Positions 54,184 to 64,000 of a DNA stretch of 64,000 nt are shown piece after piece (the stretch's first letter is position 1; every line of letters starts with the position of its first letter). The notes under the pieces were generated by a model. That model worked only from the letters and a program-made list of their open reading frames with translations. It made no database searches and was not told the DNA's origin. The stretch is from Streptococcus taonis (GTDB taxonomy: Bacteria > Bacillota > Bacilli > Lactobacillales > Streptococcaceae): positions 62,001 to 126,000 of the forward strand of contig NZ_JARZZP010000006.1 of assembly GCF_029948085.1 (NCBI RefSeq), read 5' to 3'. Made by a program: the position numbers and the translations under genes.

Positions 54184-54837
54184 ATGAAACAGTTTTTTAA
54201 AGTTCTGACACGGATCGTCCTGATCGTTTGTGGTGCTCTCTGCCTTCTTACAGCCCTGGCATTTCTAATACTGGCCAATCTGTTCAAGGCCTCACCAAGT
54301 GACATCCGAGAAGGAAATGAATCCTTAAAACAAATCTTTATCTCCCTTGACCTGCCTCCTGAGAAAGTAGAATCAAATGGAAGCTATCAATTCGAGGGTG
54401 GAGGCTTAGATTTTTATGTGACTTTCTCTGATGATGTTGTCAATAGCCACCCAGTCCTAAAAGAAAGCCCAAACCTTACTAAAAACCGACTCAAAGTCTA
54501 TGTCTTAAACACAGGAGATATTTCCTACCATTCAGTAGAAGACAACTTATTCAATCATGGTTTATTCCAATTTTTAGAGGAGGAAGGCGAGAAGTATTTC
54601 CGAGAAAACGGAAAGAAATCACATTCTTCTTACACAATTCTAACTTTGAATGATTCGGAAAGCATGAAAAAGGGAATCGCATTTTATGAAAAAGCTTTGA
54701 CCTTGGTGGATATTCAGGATAATTCAGCAATTAAGCACATTGATACCGTCACCGTGAAACCTGGCAAGGAAGCGGAACTCAAGCAACTCATCCAAGATAT
54801 GGATGCTGCTAGCTTACTCACTCAAAAATATCAATAA
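54184..54837 (+). CDS. Membrane-anchored protein of unknown function
   Basis: A 217-residue protein with one N-terminal helix (VLIVCGALCLLTALAFLILANLF) and a mostly extracytoplasmic domain with mixed fold (GSYQFEGGGLDFYVTFSDDVV, SSYTILTLNDSESMKKGIAFYEKAL). No lipobox. I chose the second ATG, eight bases after GGGAGGGC; the first is only two bases from it. No family recognised. Confidence 0.65.
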   Translation: MKQFFKVLTRIVLIVCGALCLLTALAFLILANLFKASPSDIREGNESLKQIFISLDLPPEKVESNGSYQFEGGGLDFYVTFSDDVVNSHPVLKESPNLTKNRLKVYVLNTGDISYHSVEDNLFNHGLFQFLEEEGEKYFRENGKKSHSSYTILTLNDSESMKKGIAFYEKALTLVDIQDNSAIKHIDTVTVKPGKEAELKQLIQDMDAASLLTQKYQ

Positions 54838-54888
54838 CAGACCAGTCTGAGAATGATTTCTCCCATGCTAAAATCCCTAAAGATTGCA

Positions 54889-54918
54889 CGAAAAAGAGCC
54901 CGAAGGCTCTTTTTACTT
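54889..54918 (-). terminator. dnaJ terminator
   Basis: AAAAAGAGCC-TTCG-GGCTCTTTTT on the minus strand: a strong TTCG tetraloop hairpin with T-run. Confidence 0.92.
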
Positions 54919-54924
54919 TATGCT

Positions 54925-56061
54925 TTATTCTCCTTCAAAGGCATCCTTAATATGGTCAAAGAAGCCTTTTTTCTTTGGATTTACTTTTAAATCACCTGCA
55001 GCTGCGAATTCTTTCAAGGCTGCTTTTTGGCGGTCATTCAAGCCTGTTGGAGTCACGACATTGACAGTCACGTATTGGTCACCAAGGGCACCACCACGAA
55101 GGCTAGGCGCACCTTTACCACGTAGGCGGAATCGTTTACCAGTCTGAGTTCCTTCTGGAATGACTAATTCTACATCACCATGAACTGTAGGAATGTCTAC
55201 TGTATCACCAAGTGCTGCTTGAACAAAATTGAGGTTCAAATTGTAGAAGATAGTAGTTCCTTCACGTTCAAACTTATCACTAGCTTCAACTGAAACCACC
55301 ACGTACAAGTCACCATAAGGGCCTCCATTAAATCCTGCTTCACCCTGACCAGCTAGGCGAATTTGTTGACCTGTTTCCACACCAGCAGGGATTTTTACGT
55401 GTACGCTATGGGCTTGTTTTTCATGACCAGTTCCATGACAGGTTGTACATGGATCTTTGATTTCTTGACCACGGCCATGACAGACATCACAGGTTACCTG
55501 GCGACGCATCATACCGAGCGGTGTTTGGGTATCAACATTGATCACACCTGAACCATGACAGCGTCCACAAGTAACTGGACTTGTTCCAGGTTTAGCACCA
55601 GACCCATTACAAGTACGACAGCTTGCTTCACGATTGTATTTGACTTCCTTTTCTGTACCAAAAATAGCTTCTTCAAAAGTCAAATGAACGCGATACTGGA
55701 GGTCGTCACCTTGACGAGGGGCGTTTGGATTACGTGATGCACCGCCACCACCAAAGAAGCTTGAGAAGATATCTTCAAATCCGCCAAAACCACCTGCTCC
55801 ATCGAAGCCACCGAAACCGCCAGCACCACCAAAACCACCATTGGCACCCGCAGCACCGTATTGGTCATAGGCAGCACGTTTCTGTTCATCGCTCAAAGTT
55901 TCATAAGCTTCTTGAACTTCCTTGTACTTGTCCTCAGCTCCAGGATCCTTGTTGATATCTGGATGATATTTTTTAGATAATTTCCGATAGGCTTTCTTGA
56001 TCTCATCTTGAGACGCATTCTTAGAAACACCCAAACGGTCATAAAATTCAGTATTGTTCAT
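54925..56061 (-). CDS. dnaJ: Chaperone DnaJ
   Basis: DnaJ (378 residues) stimulates DnaK ATP hydrolysis and delivers substrates. It has the J-domain with HPD ([11 protein letters not shown], about residue 33), the Gly/Phe-rich linker (about 75-110), and four CxxCxGxG zinc repeats ([32 protein letters not shown]; about 143-205). A C-terminal substrate domain follows. Confidence 0.98.
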   Translation of the reverse strand: MNNTEFYDRLGVSKNASQDEIKKAYRKLSKKYHPDINKDPGAEDKYKEVQEAYETLSDEQKRAAYDQYGAAGANGGFGGAGGFGGFDGAGGFGGFEDIFSSFFGGGGASRNPNAPRQGDDLQYRVHLTFEEAIFGTEKEVKYNREASCRTCNGSGAKPGTSPVTCGRCHGSGVINVDTQTPLGMMRRQVTCDVCHGRGQEIKDPCTTCHGTGHEKQAHSVHVKIPAGVETGQQIRLAGQGEAGFNGGPYGDLYVVVSVEASDKFEREGTTIFYNLNLNFVQAALGDTVDIPTVHGDVELVIPEGTQTGKRFRLRGKGAPSLRGGALGDQYVTVNVVTPTGLNDRQKAALKEFAAAGDLKVNPKKKGFFDHIKDAFEGE

Positions 56062-56327
56062 ACAAGATACTAAGAGCGAACAGAAAGCGACTGAAATTTA
56101 GGAAACCGACAAGAAATCCTGATTTCTTAGGAGGTTTATCTAATTTCCAAGCTTTCCGCTCGAGTTCAATTCCCCGAACGCTCTTTGTTCCTTTCTATTG
56201 ATGTTGTGAATCAAACCACGAATTTAGGTCGGGGTCAATTCCTTTCTTTCATATTGAATTAGAAACTTTGGAACTCGTGTTCAGTTGCGAACACTCTTTG
56301 TTCCTTTCTATAATTTTCATGTAATCT
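56062..56327. other. Long dnaJ upstream region with an imperfect repeat
   Basis: Two imperfect copies of a ~40-base sequence lie at about 56160-56200 and 56273-56315, both ending GAAC(G/A)CTCTTTGTTCCTTTCTAT. An AAGAAATC / GATTTCTT hairpin is at about 56110-56130. On the minus strand the repeat contains AAAGGAAC. No gene seen. Confidence 0.55.
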
Positions 56328-56960
56328 TTAGAGGATGTTTTCTATACTTTGCTTCACTTGTTCAAATTCTTGGTTTGATAGAGTAAATATCAAATCCTCT
56401 TCAGCGTACTCGTTCTGTTCTTTAAAATAGTTGTCAGTATTTTCTGCCAAACCTAGACTAAGAATTACTTTTCTTGCAAACTCTTGATGAGCAAAACCGA
56501 TAGCCGTAATGATCTGTTTATCTTGCACAAGAACTTTCGGTTGGAAATTTTCACGTGGAAGAAATTTAAAATAGTCAAAGAAGTTTTGCCAAATTCCACC
56601 TGTAAATTTCGTGTCCTTAAACAGACCTGCTTTCGCCAATAAAAGAGGCGCTGAAGAAATGGCTGCAATGAGGATATCTTGATCACCAAGGTCCCTCAAA
56701 AACGAAATCAATTTCTCATCGTGTAGAGCAGGACCTATATTCACCATTCCTGGCAAAATGACACAAGAATACTCTTCTATACGGATCTGATCTAGTGTTT
56801 TGGTCGGTTGACAGGGCAAACCATCCTCAGAGACCACCATCGAATGATCTGAAGCGACATAATCAATCGTGACGTCAAAAGACAGAGCTAAAGTACTTGT
56901 TAAAGCGGTTATCTCATAAAGAGAAAAGTTAGGATAAATGATACAAAGTACTTTTTTCAT
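56328..56960 (-). CDS. DJ-1/PfpI-family protein
   Basis: A 210-residue class I glutamine-amidotransferase-like protein (MKKVLCIIYPNFSLYEITAL, YSCVILPGMVNIGP, AAISSAPLLLAKAGLF). The usual nucleophile-elbow cysteine is replaced by serine (AISSAP), so classic DJ-1 or protease chemistry is unlikely. It lies between dnaK and dnaJ, interrupting the heat-shock genes. Start chosen at the ATG nine bases after GAGG. Confidence 0.82.
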   Translation of the reverse strand: MKKVLCIIYPNFSLYEITALTSTLALSFDVTIDYVASDHSMVVSEDGLPCQPTKTLDQIRIEEYSCVILPGMVNIGPALHDEKLISFLRDLGDQDILIAAISSAPLLLAKAGLFKDTKFTGGIWQNFFDYFKFLPRENFQPKVLVQDKQIITAIGFAHQEFARKVILSLGLAENTDNYFKEQNEYAEEDLIFTLSNQEFEQVKQSIENIL

Positions 56961-56988
56961 ACGCAACATCCTCTATTTTACCGAAAAA

Positions 56989-57070
56989 CAGAGGCTGGGT
57001 TGCAACCTCTGGATTTCTTCCTATCATTACGACGTTCAAAAACAAAGTCGATTATACTTTGTTTTTGAAC
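56989..57070. promoter_or_regulatory. Hairpins between dnaK and the DJ-1 gene
   Basis: CAGAGG...CCTCTG (about 56989-57012) and a perfect 15-base inverted repeat GTTCAAAAACAAAGT / ACTTTGTTTTTGAAC (57034-57070). The seven-base loop and arm edge of the second contain TATAAT on the minus strand, a possible -10 for the DJ-1 gene. Confidence 0.55.
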
Positions 57071-57168
57071 TAGTAAGGCTGAATTGAGTTTCGGATTAAA
57101 GGAATCCTAAAATCTCGGAACCTTTCTTTATTTCAAGAGGTTCCGCTAAAACAATCCACTGGATTGTT

Positions 57169-59360
<2,192 letters not shown>

Positions 59361-59876
59361 CTAGTTATAAACCACTACCATAGCCGGTCTTAGGATACGG
59401 TCATGGAGTTTGTAGCCTTTTTGGAAGACTTGTGCGATGGTATCTGCTGGATGTTCGTCATCTGCAGGCACGGTTTGGATGGCCATGTGGTAGTTATGGT
59501 CAAATTCTCCATCTGCTGGAATTTCTTCAATTCCTTCTTCTTTCAGAGCATGTACCAAACTTTCTTGGACCATTTCCAAGCCCTTCTTCACATCATCTGT
59601 CAACCCTTCAACAGCAAGAGCACGTTCGAGGTTATCCAATGATGGTAAGATTGCTTTCGCCAAATCTTGGCTGCGATAGCGCTGCAAGAGTTGACGTTCT
59701 TCATTGGCACGACGCTGAATGTTTTGCATTTCTGCATGAGCACGAAGGTATTTGTTTTCAAATTCTTCGGCACGTTCATTTGCCAAGTCCAGTTCAGACT
59801 TCTCAGGAGTTGTTTCTTCAGCTGTTTCTACAACTTCCTCTTCTTTTACTTCTTCATTTTTAATATCTTGGGCCAT
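59361..59876 (-). CDS. grpE: Nucleotide exchange factor GrpE
   Basis: GrpE (171 residues) releases ADP from DnaK. A Glu-rich N-terminal tail ([16 protein letters not shown]) and a long coiled-coil are followed by the beta domain [20 protein letters not shown], ending [13 protein letters not shown]. The ATG of MAQDIKNE follows AAAGGAGGCGAAA; eight upstream codons in frame lack a ribosome site. Confidence 0.96.
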   Translation of the reverse strand: MAQDIKNEEVKEEEVVETAEETTPEKSELDLANERAEEFENKYLRAHAEMQNIQRRANEERQLLQRYRSQDLAKAILPSLDNLERALAVEGLTDDVKKGLEMVQESLVHALKEEGIEEIPADGEFDHNYHMAIQTVPADDEHPADTIAQVFQKGYKLHDRILRPAMVVVYN

Positions 59877-59902
59877 TTTCGCCTCCTTTAATGATTTCAA
59901 TT

Positions 59903-60937
59903 TTAATTCACTTCATAGTGATTGCTGCTGAGATAGCGGTAAAAATCCGTCAACTTCATAGTCAAAACTCGATTGACAACATTAAGTTGATTGACCAATT
60001 GTTGATAATCCAGATTAACCGGACCTATAATCGCAAGAATTCCAAATCCACGATAGGGAATCAGGAACTTACTGCTAATCACTGCTAAGTCAGCAAGACA
60101 AGATTCTTGACTATCCGCAACTCGGACACTTTGCATCTGGTCGCCAATCAGATTCTCTCGAATTTCTAAAGCTACTTTTTGTGGCTGATCAAAAAACTGA
60201 TAAGCTGCTAGATTTGCGAAATTCAAAAGATTAACTTTCCCAGAAACCACGATATTTTCATTGAACATTTCTTTGAAGATATGTTCAACGAGGTCCATGA
60301 CGTTATCCGTTGTTGTAAAGTAACGTTGGATAATCTGCGGAATCTCTGTTCGAATCTTGTAGTGAATATCCAAAACAGTCTGATCCAGGAAACGCTCTTG
60401 AATCATGGTCTTGAGGCGATTTAAATCCTCCTGCAAGAAATTTCTCGGAATCAAAAACTGACTGGTAACTGTTCTAGACTCATCAAGCGTAAAAACTGCC
60501 AGTGCTGTATGTTGTCCGAGGACAACAATATCAAAAGCTGTCAGCTTCTGCCTACTTGGTTCAACATCTAGTGCTACAACCGTACAACCACTCAAGTCTG
60601 ACAAGATTTTAGTTGCCTCTTGAAGGATATCCTCAAGTTTGAAGAATTCTTGATCAAAGGCTTTTACAATCTCATAAACTTGATTTTCAGCTAAACGGTC
60701 AAAGGATAGGGAGTGTTTGACATAGTATTGAAAACCAGCCACACTCGGCATCCGACCACTGGAAGTATGTGCCTTTTCAAGCAAACCTTGCTTTTCTAGA
60801 GCTGCCATATCATTTCGAATAGTAGCACTACTAGAGTTGATAGACTCTTGCAAGGCCTTAGATCCAACAGGTTCGTGCGTTTTGGTAAAGATGTCAATAA
60901 TCAGATTTAAAATATTCTGCTGACGTTCTGTAACCAT
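59903..60937 (-). CDS. hrcA: Heat-inducible transcription repressor HrcA
   Basis: HrcA (344 residues) represses the groESL and hrcA-dnaK operons by binding CIRCE. It shows the N-terminal winged helix ([44 protein letters not shown]) and the C-terminal GAF-like domain ([15 protein letters not shown]). It is the first gene of the heat-shock operon behind two CIRCE elements. Confidence 0.97.
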   Translation of the reverse strand: MVTERQQNILNLIIDIFTKTHEPVGSKALQESINSSSATIRNDMAALEKQGLLEKAHTSSGRMPSVAGFQYYVKHSLSFDRLAENQVYEIVKAFDQEFFKLEDILQEATKILSDLSGCTVVALDVEPSRQKLTAFDIVVLGQHTALAVFTLDESRTVTSQFLIPRNFLQEDLNRLKTMIQERFLDQTVLDIHYKIRTEIPQIIQRYFTTTDNVMDLVEHIFKEMFNENIVVSGKVNLLNFANLAAYQFFDQPQKVALEIRENLIGDQMQSVRVADSQESCLADLAVISSKFLIPYRGFGILAIIGPVNLDYQQLVNQLNVVNRVLTMKLTDFYRYLSSNHYEVN

Positions 60938-60965
60938 CTCGCTACTCCTCTCTGATAGATCTTTT

Positions 60966-61075
60966 TTAGCACTCGGCGCATCTAAGTGCTAACTTATGAT
61001 TCTATTATACACCCTTAAAAGAGAATGTCAAGACAAAAACTCAAAAAATTAGCACTCTTTTATCAAGAGTGCTAA
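60966..61075 (-). promoter_or_regulatory. hrcA operon promoter flanked by two CIRCE operators
   Basis: TTGACA (61026-61031) and TATAAT (61004-61009) with a 16-base spacer. A CIRCE downstream (60966-60992) has one changed base (AAGTGCTAA instead of GAGTGCTAA). A perfect CIRCE upstream (61049-61075) is followed on the minus strand by TTTTTT, so it can also act as terminator for the gene before it. Confidence 0.95.
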
Positions 61076-61104
61076 AAATCAGTCTGAGGACCTAGAAACT
61101 ATTG

Positions 61105-61611
61105 TCAATCAAGCAGATATTTCCGTCTAAGTCTGTAAAAACTATAGATTAGATAAGTAATCATGAGAGCATATAGGGCAAAAATAATGAAGAAAGACCG
61201 AGAGAGACTTTCGCGAAACAGGCTCATACAAACAACTAGACCGCCAGAGATAGAAACTGTAGCTGTACGAAATCCAGATTTCACACCAGCCCATCGAAGA
61301 CGATTGTCCATGAAAGATTGATCATTTAAATCTACATCACAAGTTGCCTTTCGAAAAACAGTATAAGAACAATTTTCCACAAATTCCCATCTTCTATCCT
61401 TAATACTTTGTAAATCTACCTCATTTTTTCTAAGATAGCTAGTATTCCATACACAGTAAACCACATCATCTGGTTGGCATTGTTCAAAATAGAAAAATCC
61501 AAAACGATTCGATTTAAATTTCCAACCTTTCAAATACATCTCATGCAAATAATCTTCTACCTTATCCAAATCAAAAATGGTAAACATTCGAAATTGTACT
61601 TTGCTATTCAT
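61105..61611 (-). CDS. DUF2812 membrane protein
   Basis: A 168-residue protein with an N-terminal DUF2812 domain (FRMFTIFDLDKVEDYLHEMYLKGWKF, about 7-32) and two C-terminal hydrophobic helices (SISGGLVVCMSLF, SFFIIFALYALMITYLIYSF). Such proteins are often paired with PadR regulators; none is seen here. The perfect CIRCE follows its stop and can form a terminator. Confidence 0.78.
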   Translation of the reverse strand: MNSKVQFRMFTIFDLDKVEDYLHEMYLKGWKFKSNRFGFFYFEQCQPDDVVYCVWNTSYLRKNEVDLQSIKDRRWEFVENCSYTVFRKATCDVDLNDQSFMDNRLRWAGVKSGFRTATVSISGGLVVCMSLFRESLSRSFFIIFALYALMITYLIYSFYRLRRKYLLD

Positions 61612-61645
61612 TGTCTGACCTCCAAATTAGAAAACATGCTTGATT

Positions 61646-61846
61646 TTATTTATCGGATAATTCTTTCCATTTTTGAAACAATCTCCAACAAATATAAGAA
61701 ATCTGAATCGCAAAAACTATCAATAAAGTACAGTCTATGCTAACAATCAAAAACATTCCCCAACTGAAAGAACCTCTTCCACTGAGTAACTTTGAGAAAA
61801 CCGGTAGTAGCGCTGAAAAGAGAAACAAGACAGGAAGCATCCGCAT
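61646..61846 (-). CDS. Short two-helix membrane protein, possibly a gene remnant
   Basis: A 66-codon frame (MRMLPVLFLFSALLPVFSKLL; SWGMFLIVSIDCTLLIVFAIQI). There is no good ribosome site. The frame stays open with hydrophobic-basic codons (FFYVKRILT) for nine codons upstream before a stop, as if the 5' part of a longer membrane protein were lost. It may be a remnant rather than a working gene. Confidence 0.45.
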   Translation of the reverse strand: MRMLPVLFLFSALLPVFSKLLSGRGSFSWGMFLIVSIDCTLLIVFAIQISYICWRLFQKWKELSDK

Positions 61847-62217
61847 TGTTAAAATCCGTTTGACATAAAAAAATCTTTATTTAAACAAAAATATTATGGT
61901 GAAATTTACGCCAATTTTTGAACTGCTGATGTAGATATTTTATACTTTCAAAATGTTTAAATGTGATTATTTATTTTTGAAAAATAGCTCACCAGCCCGA
62001 CTGAAAGTGCTTGTAGAATTATAATAAGTCGCCTGCCGAAAACGGCGAAAAATAGCGGTGTTATGCGGAGATAATCCGACGCAATGCGAAAGTATATTGC
62101 ATACTTATTTTCAACAATTCAGCAGAGTGTTTTTATAAGTGTGATATAATAGAAGTATAATTTGTTCTGATAGTTTATTTTATGGAGAAGTAGACTTTTA
62201 GAATGCGGAGGTTCAAT
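61847..62217 (+). other. Intergenic region with the hsdR promoter
   Basis: An AT-rich half is followed by a more GC-rich stretch with a GCCGAAAACGGC hairpin (about 62036-62047). An extended -10 TGATATAAT (TATAAT at 62146-62151) has a weak -35. The ribosome site GCGGAGG is seven bases before the hsdR ATG. Confidence 0.6.
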
Positions 62218-64000
62218 ATGGTTGAGTTTATAAAGTCTAAGAAAGAAATGAGTGAGGAGGATATTAAAGCAAATTTCATCACTCCTGCTATTGTATCCAA
62301 AGGATGGAAAAATGGTGAGCATATCGCTTACGAAGAATACTTCACTGATGGTCGAATTGAGGTTAGAGGAGATAAGGCTCGTCGCAAAGAAGGAAAAAAA
62401 TCAGACTATTCACTGTATTACCAATTTGGAACTCGAATTGCAATTGTTGAGGCAAAGGATAATAAACACAGCGTTCGAGCAGGATTACAACAAGCTATTG
62501 AATATGGAGAGATTTTAGATGTTCCATTTGTTTATTCTTCGAATGGTGATGGCTTTATTGAACACGACCGTATCACGAGAGAAGAACGTGAGCTGGAGTT
62601 AGACGAATTCCCTACTCGTGAAGAATTATTTTCTCGTATGACGAAGGAAAAAGGATTGACGTACGAGATTACAGAAGCTATCTCAACTCCATACTATACA
62701 GATGCCTTCTCAATGAAAACGCCACGCTATTATCAGCAAATAGCTATCAACCGTACTATTGAAACAGTTGCCAGAGGACAAAAACGAGTAATGTTTGTGA
62801 TGGCAACAGGAACGGGGAAAACGTTCATGGCTTTTCAAATTATTCATCGCCTTCGAAAAGCTGGTTTGGCTAAACGAGTTTTATTCTTAGCGGATAGAAA
62901 CATCTTAGTAGACCAAACGATGGCTGAAGACTTTAAGCCATTCGAAAAGGTAATGACGAAAATTACACCAAAACTTTTGACTGCTCCTGAAAAATTAAAT
63001 TCTTTTGAAATTTATCTAGGGCTTTATCAGCAACTTACTGGTGAAGATGGAACTGAAACACGTTATCACAAGTTTGACAAAGACTTCTTTGATTTAATCG
63101 TAATTGATGAAGCGCACCGTGGTTCAGCTAAGGAAGACAGTAACTGGCGTAAGGTGATTGATTATTTCAGTTCTGCGACACAGATTGGGATGACCGCTAC
63201 TCCTAAAGAAACCAAGAATGCTTCCAATACAGAATACTTTGGTGAGCCAATCTATACTTATAGTTTAAAACAGGGAATCGAGGATGGTTTTTTGGCTCCA
63301 TATCGTGTTATGAGGGTTAATTTAGATGTGGATGTGGATGGTTATCGCCCAGAAACTGGAAAAGTTGATTCTAACGGACAATTAATAGAAGATAGGTACT
63401 ACGGCAGGAAAGATTTTGACAAAACCATTGTCATTGATGATAGAACACAAAGAGTTGCCAAGTTTGTTTCTGATTATATGAAGCAAAACAATGCACGATT
63501 TGATAAAACAATTGTTTTTTGTGTTGATATTGACCATGCCGAACGAATGCGTGCTGCACTTGTCAAAGAGAATCTAGACTTAGTCCAAGAAGACTATCGT
63601 TATGTCATGCAAGTAACTGGTGACAACGCTGAAGGAAAAGCTCAACTGGATAACTTTATGGATGTCAATTCTAATTTTCCCGCTATTGTAACAACGTCTA
63701 AATTATTAACGACAGGAGTTAATGCTAAAACATGTCGTTTGATTGTTTTAGACTCTAATATCCAATCCATGACTGAATTTAAACAAATTATTGGTCGTGG
63801 CACACGTCTTTATCCTCAAAAGGGGAAAGAATTTTTTACGATTATTGATTTTCGAAATGTTACCAATTTGTTTGCCGACCCTGATTTTGATGGTGAACCA
63901 GTGAAGGTTCTGGAAACGGGCGCAAAAACAAACAATGGTACTACACCTGGTTTTGTAAACGAAGGTGGTGACCCAGTAGAAAAATATATCGTTACAGATA
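62218..64000 (+). CDS. hsdR: Type I restriction enzyme R subunit HsdR, 5' part
   Basis: The first 594 codons of a type I restriction endonuclease/translocase subunit; the frame is open to the window edge. It has an N-terminal nuclease domain with a PD-(D/E)xK-like pattern (Asp in KSDYSLYY, then IAIVEAKDNK, about 60-85). A SF2 motor follows, with Walker A MATGTGKTFMA (about 199-209), IVIDEAHRGS, MTATPKE and QIIGRGTRLYP. It cuts DNA after HsdM/HsdS recognise an unmodified site; those genes are not in the window and may lie beyond the right edge. Confidence 0.93.
   Translation, partial: MVEFIKSKKEMSEEDIKANFITPAIVSKGWKNGEHIAYEEYFTDGRIEVRGDKARRKEGKKSDYSLYYQFGTRIAIVEAKDNKHSVRAGLQQAIEYGEILDVPFVYSSNGDGFIEHDRITREERELELDEFPTREELFSRMTKEKGLTYEITEAISTPYYTDAFSMKTPRYYQQIAINRTIETVARGQKRVMFVMATGTGKTFMAFQIIHRLRKAGLAKRVLFLADRNILVDQTMAEDFKPFEKVMTKITPKLLTAPEKLNSFEIYLGLYQQLTGEDGTETRYHKFDKDFFDLIVIDEAHRGSAKEDSNWRKVIDYFSSATQIGMTATPKETKNASNTEYFGEPIYTYSLKQGIEDGFLAPYRVMRVNLDVDVDGYRPETGKVDSNGQLIEDRYYGRKDFDKTIVIDDRTQRVAKFVSDYMKQNNARFDKTIVFCVDIDHAERMRAALVKENLDLVQEDYRYVMQVTGDNAEGKAQLDNFMDVNSNFPAIVTTSKLLTTGVNAKTCRLIVLDSNIQSMTEFKQIIGRGTRLYPQKGKEFFTIIDFRNVTNLFADPDFDGEPVKVLETGAKTNNGTTPGFVNEGGDPVEKYIVTD

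Noticed and set aside
62036..62047. A GCCGAAAACGGC hairpin before hsdR as a terminator or attenuator.
   Set aside because: The stem is only four bases long and has no T-run; recorded but not called.

Overview
The window is a gene-dense, low-GC Firmicute chromosome segment from the Streptococcus mitis/oralis/pneumoniae group. The evidence is the compact FASII cluster with fabK, fabM and fabT, a blp bacteriocin regulatory locus, five BOX elements, the competence-type ssbB, and the neighbourhood hrcA-grpE-dnaK-dnaJ-HIT-ecsAB-blp-pncP-ccrZ-trmB-nusA-infB. Compared with the pneumococcal order as I remember it, the window looks like three blocks joined together: gatB to serS, groEL to the DUF438/EcsC genes, and rbfA to hsdR. 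This suggests inversions or translocations; at least one junction (serS/groEL) holds a BOX element.

Layout. 1-3.8 kb (+): the end of gatB, a CcpA-type controlled butanediol dehydrogenase-like gene, efp, an Asp23-family gene and nusB. 3.9-5.7 kb (-): two tandemly duplicated CPBP membrane proteases. 6.2-16.7 kb (-): the complete type II fatty acid synthesis cluster fabM-fabT-fabH-acpP-fabK-fabD-fabG-fabF-accB-fabZ-accC-accD-accA, with a FabT-type operator before fabK. 17.5-20.7 kb (+): aspartokinase, a DUF956 protein and serS behind a T-box leader. 20.9-22.9 kb (-): groES-groEL behind a CIRCE operator.

23.4-30.5 kb (-): a complete lev-type system. It has two membrane-anchored sugar-binding proteins, a sensor kinase and a response regulator, followed by a mannose-class PTS (IIA, IIB, IIC, IID) with candidate operators in front. 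30.7-36.4 kb (-): competence ssbB with its com-box, then mostly small or uncharacterised genes (SDR, YtpR, thioredoxin-like, DUF4651, DUF1912, DUF438/hemerythrin/PAS, DUF1858, EcsC). One is a 50-codon overlapping gene not obvious at first sight. 36.5-43.8 kb (-): ccrZ-trmB and rimP-nusA-ylxR-ylxQ-infB-rbfA.

43.9-51.2 kb: a blp locus with the regulators blpT, blpS, blpR and blpH, the downstream membrane genes blpY, blpZ and pncP, and several small membrane proteins. I find no blpC pheromone, no blpAB exporter and no double-glycine bacteriocin, while four BlpR-type direct-repeat boxes remain. This looks like a listening, immunity-only version of the locus. 51.5-54.8 kb: ecsAB, HIT and two membrane proteins. 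54.9-61.1 kb (-): the hrcA-grpE-dnaK-(DJ-1)-dnaJ heat-shock region with two CIRCE operators and long structured spacers. 61.1-64 kb: a DUF2812 protein, a possible gene remnant, and the first 594 codons of a type I restriction subunit, hsdR (+).
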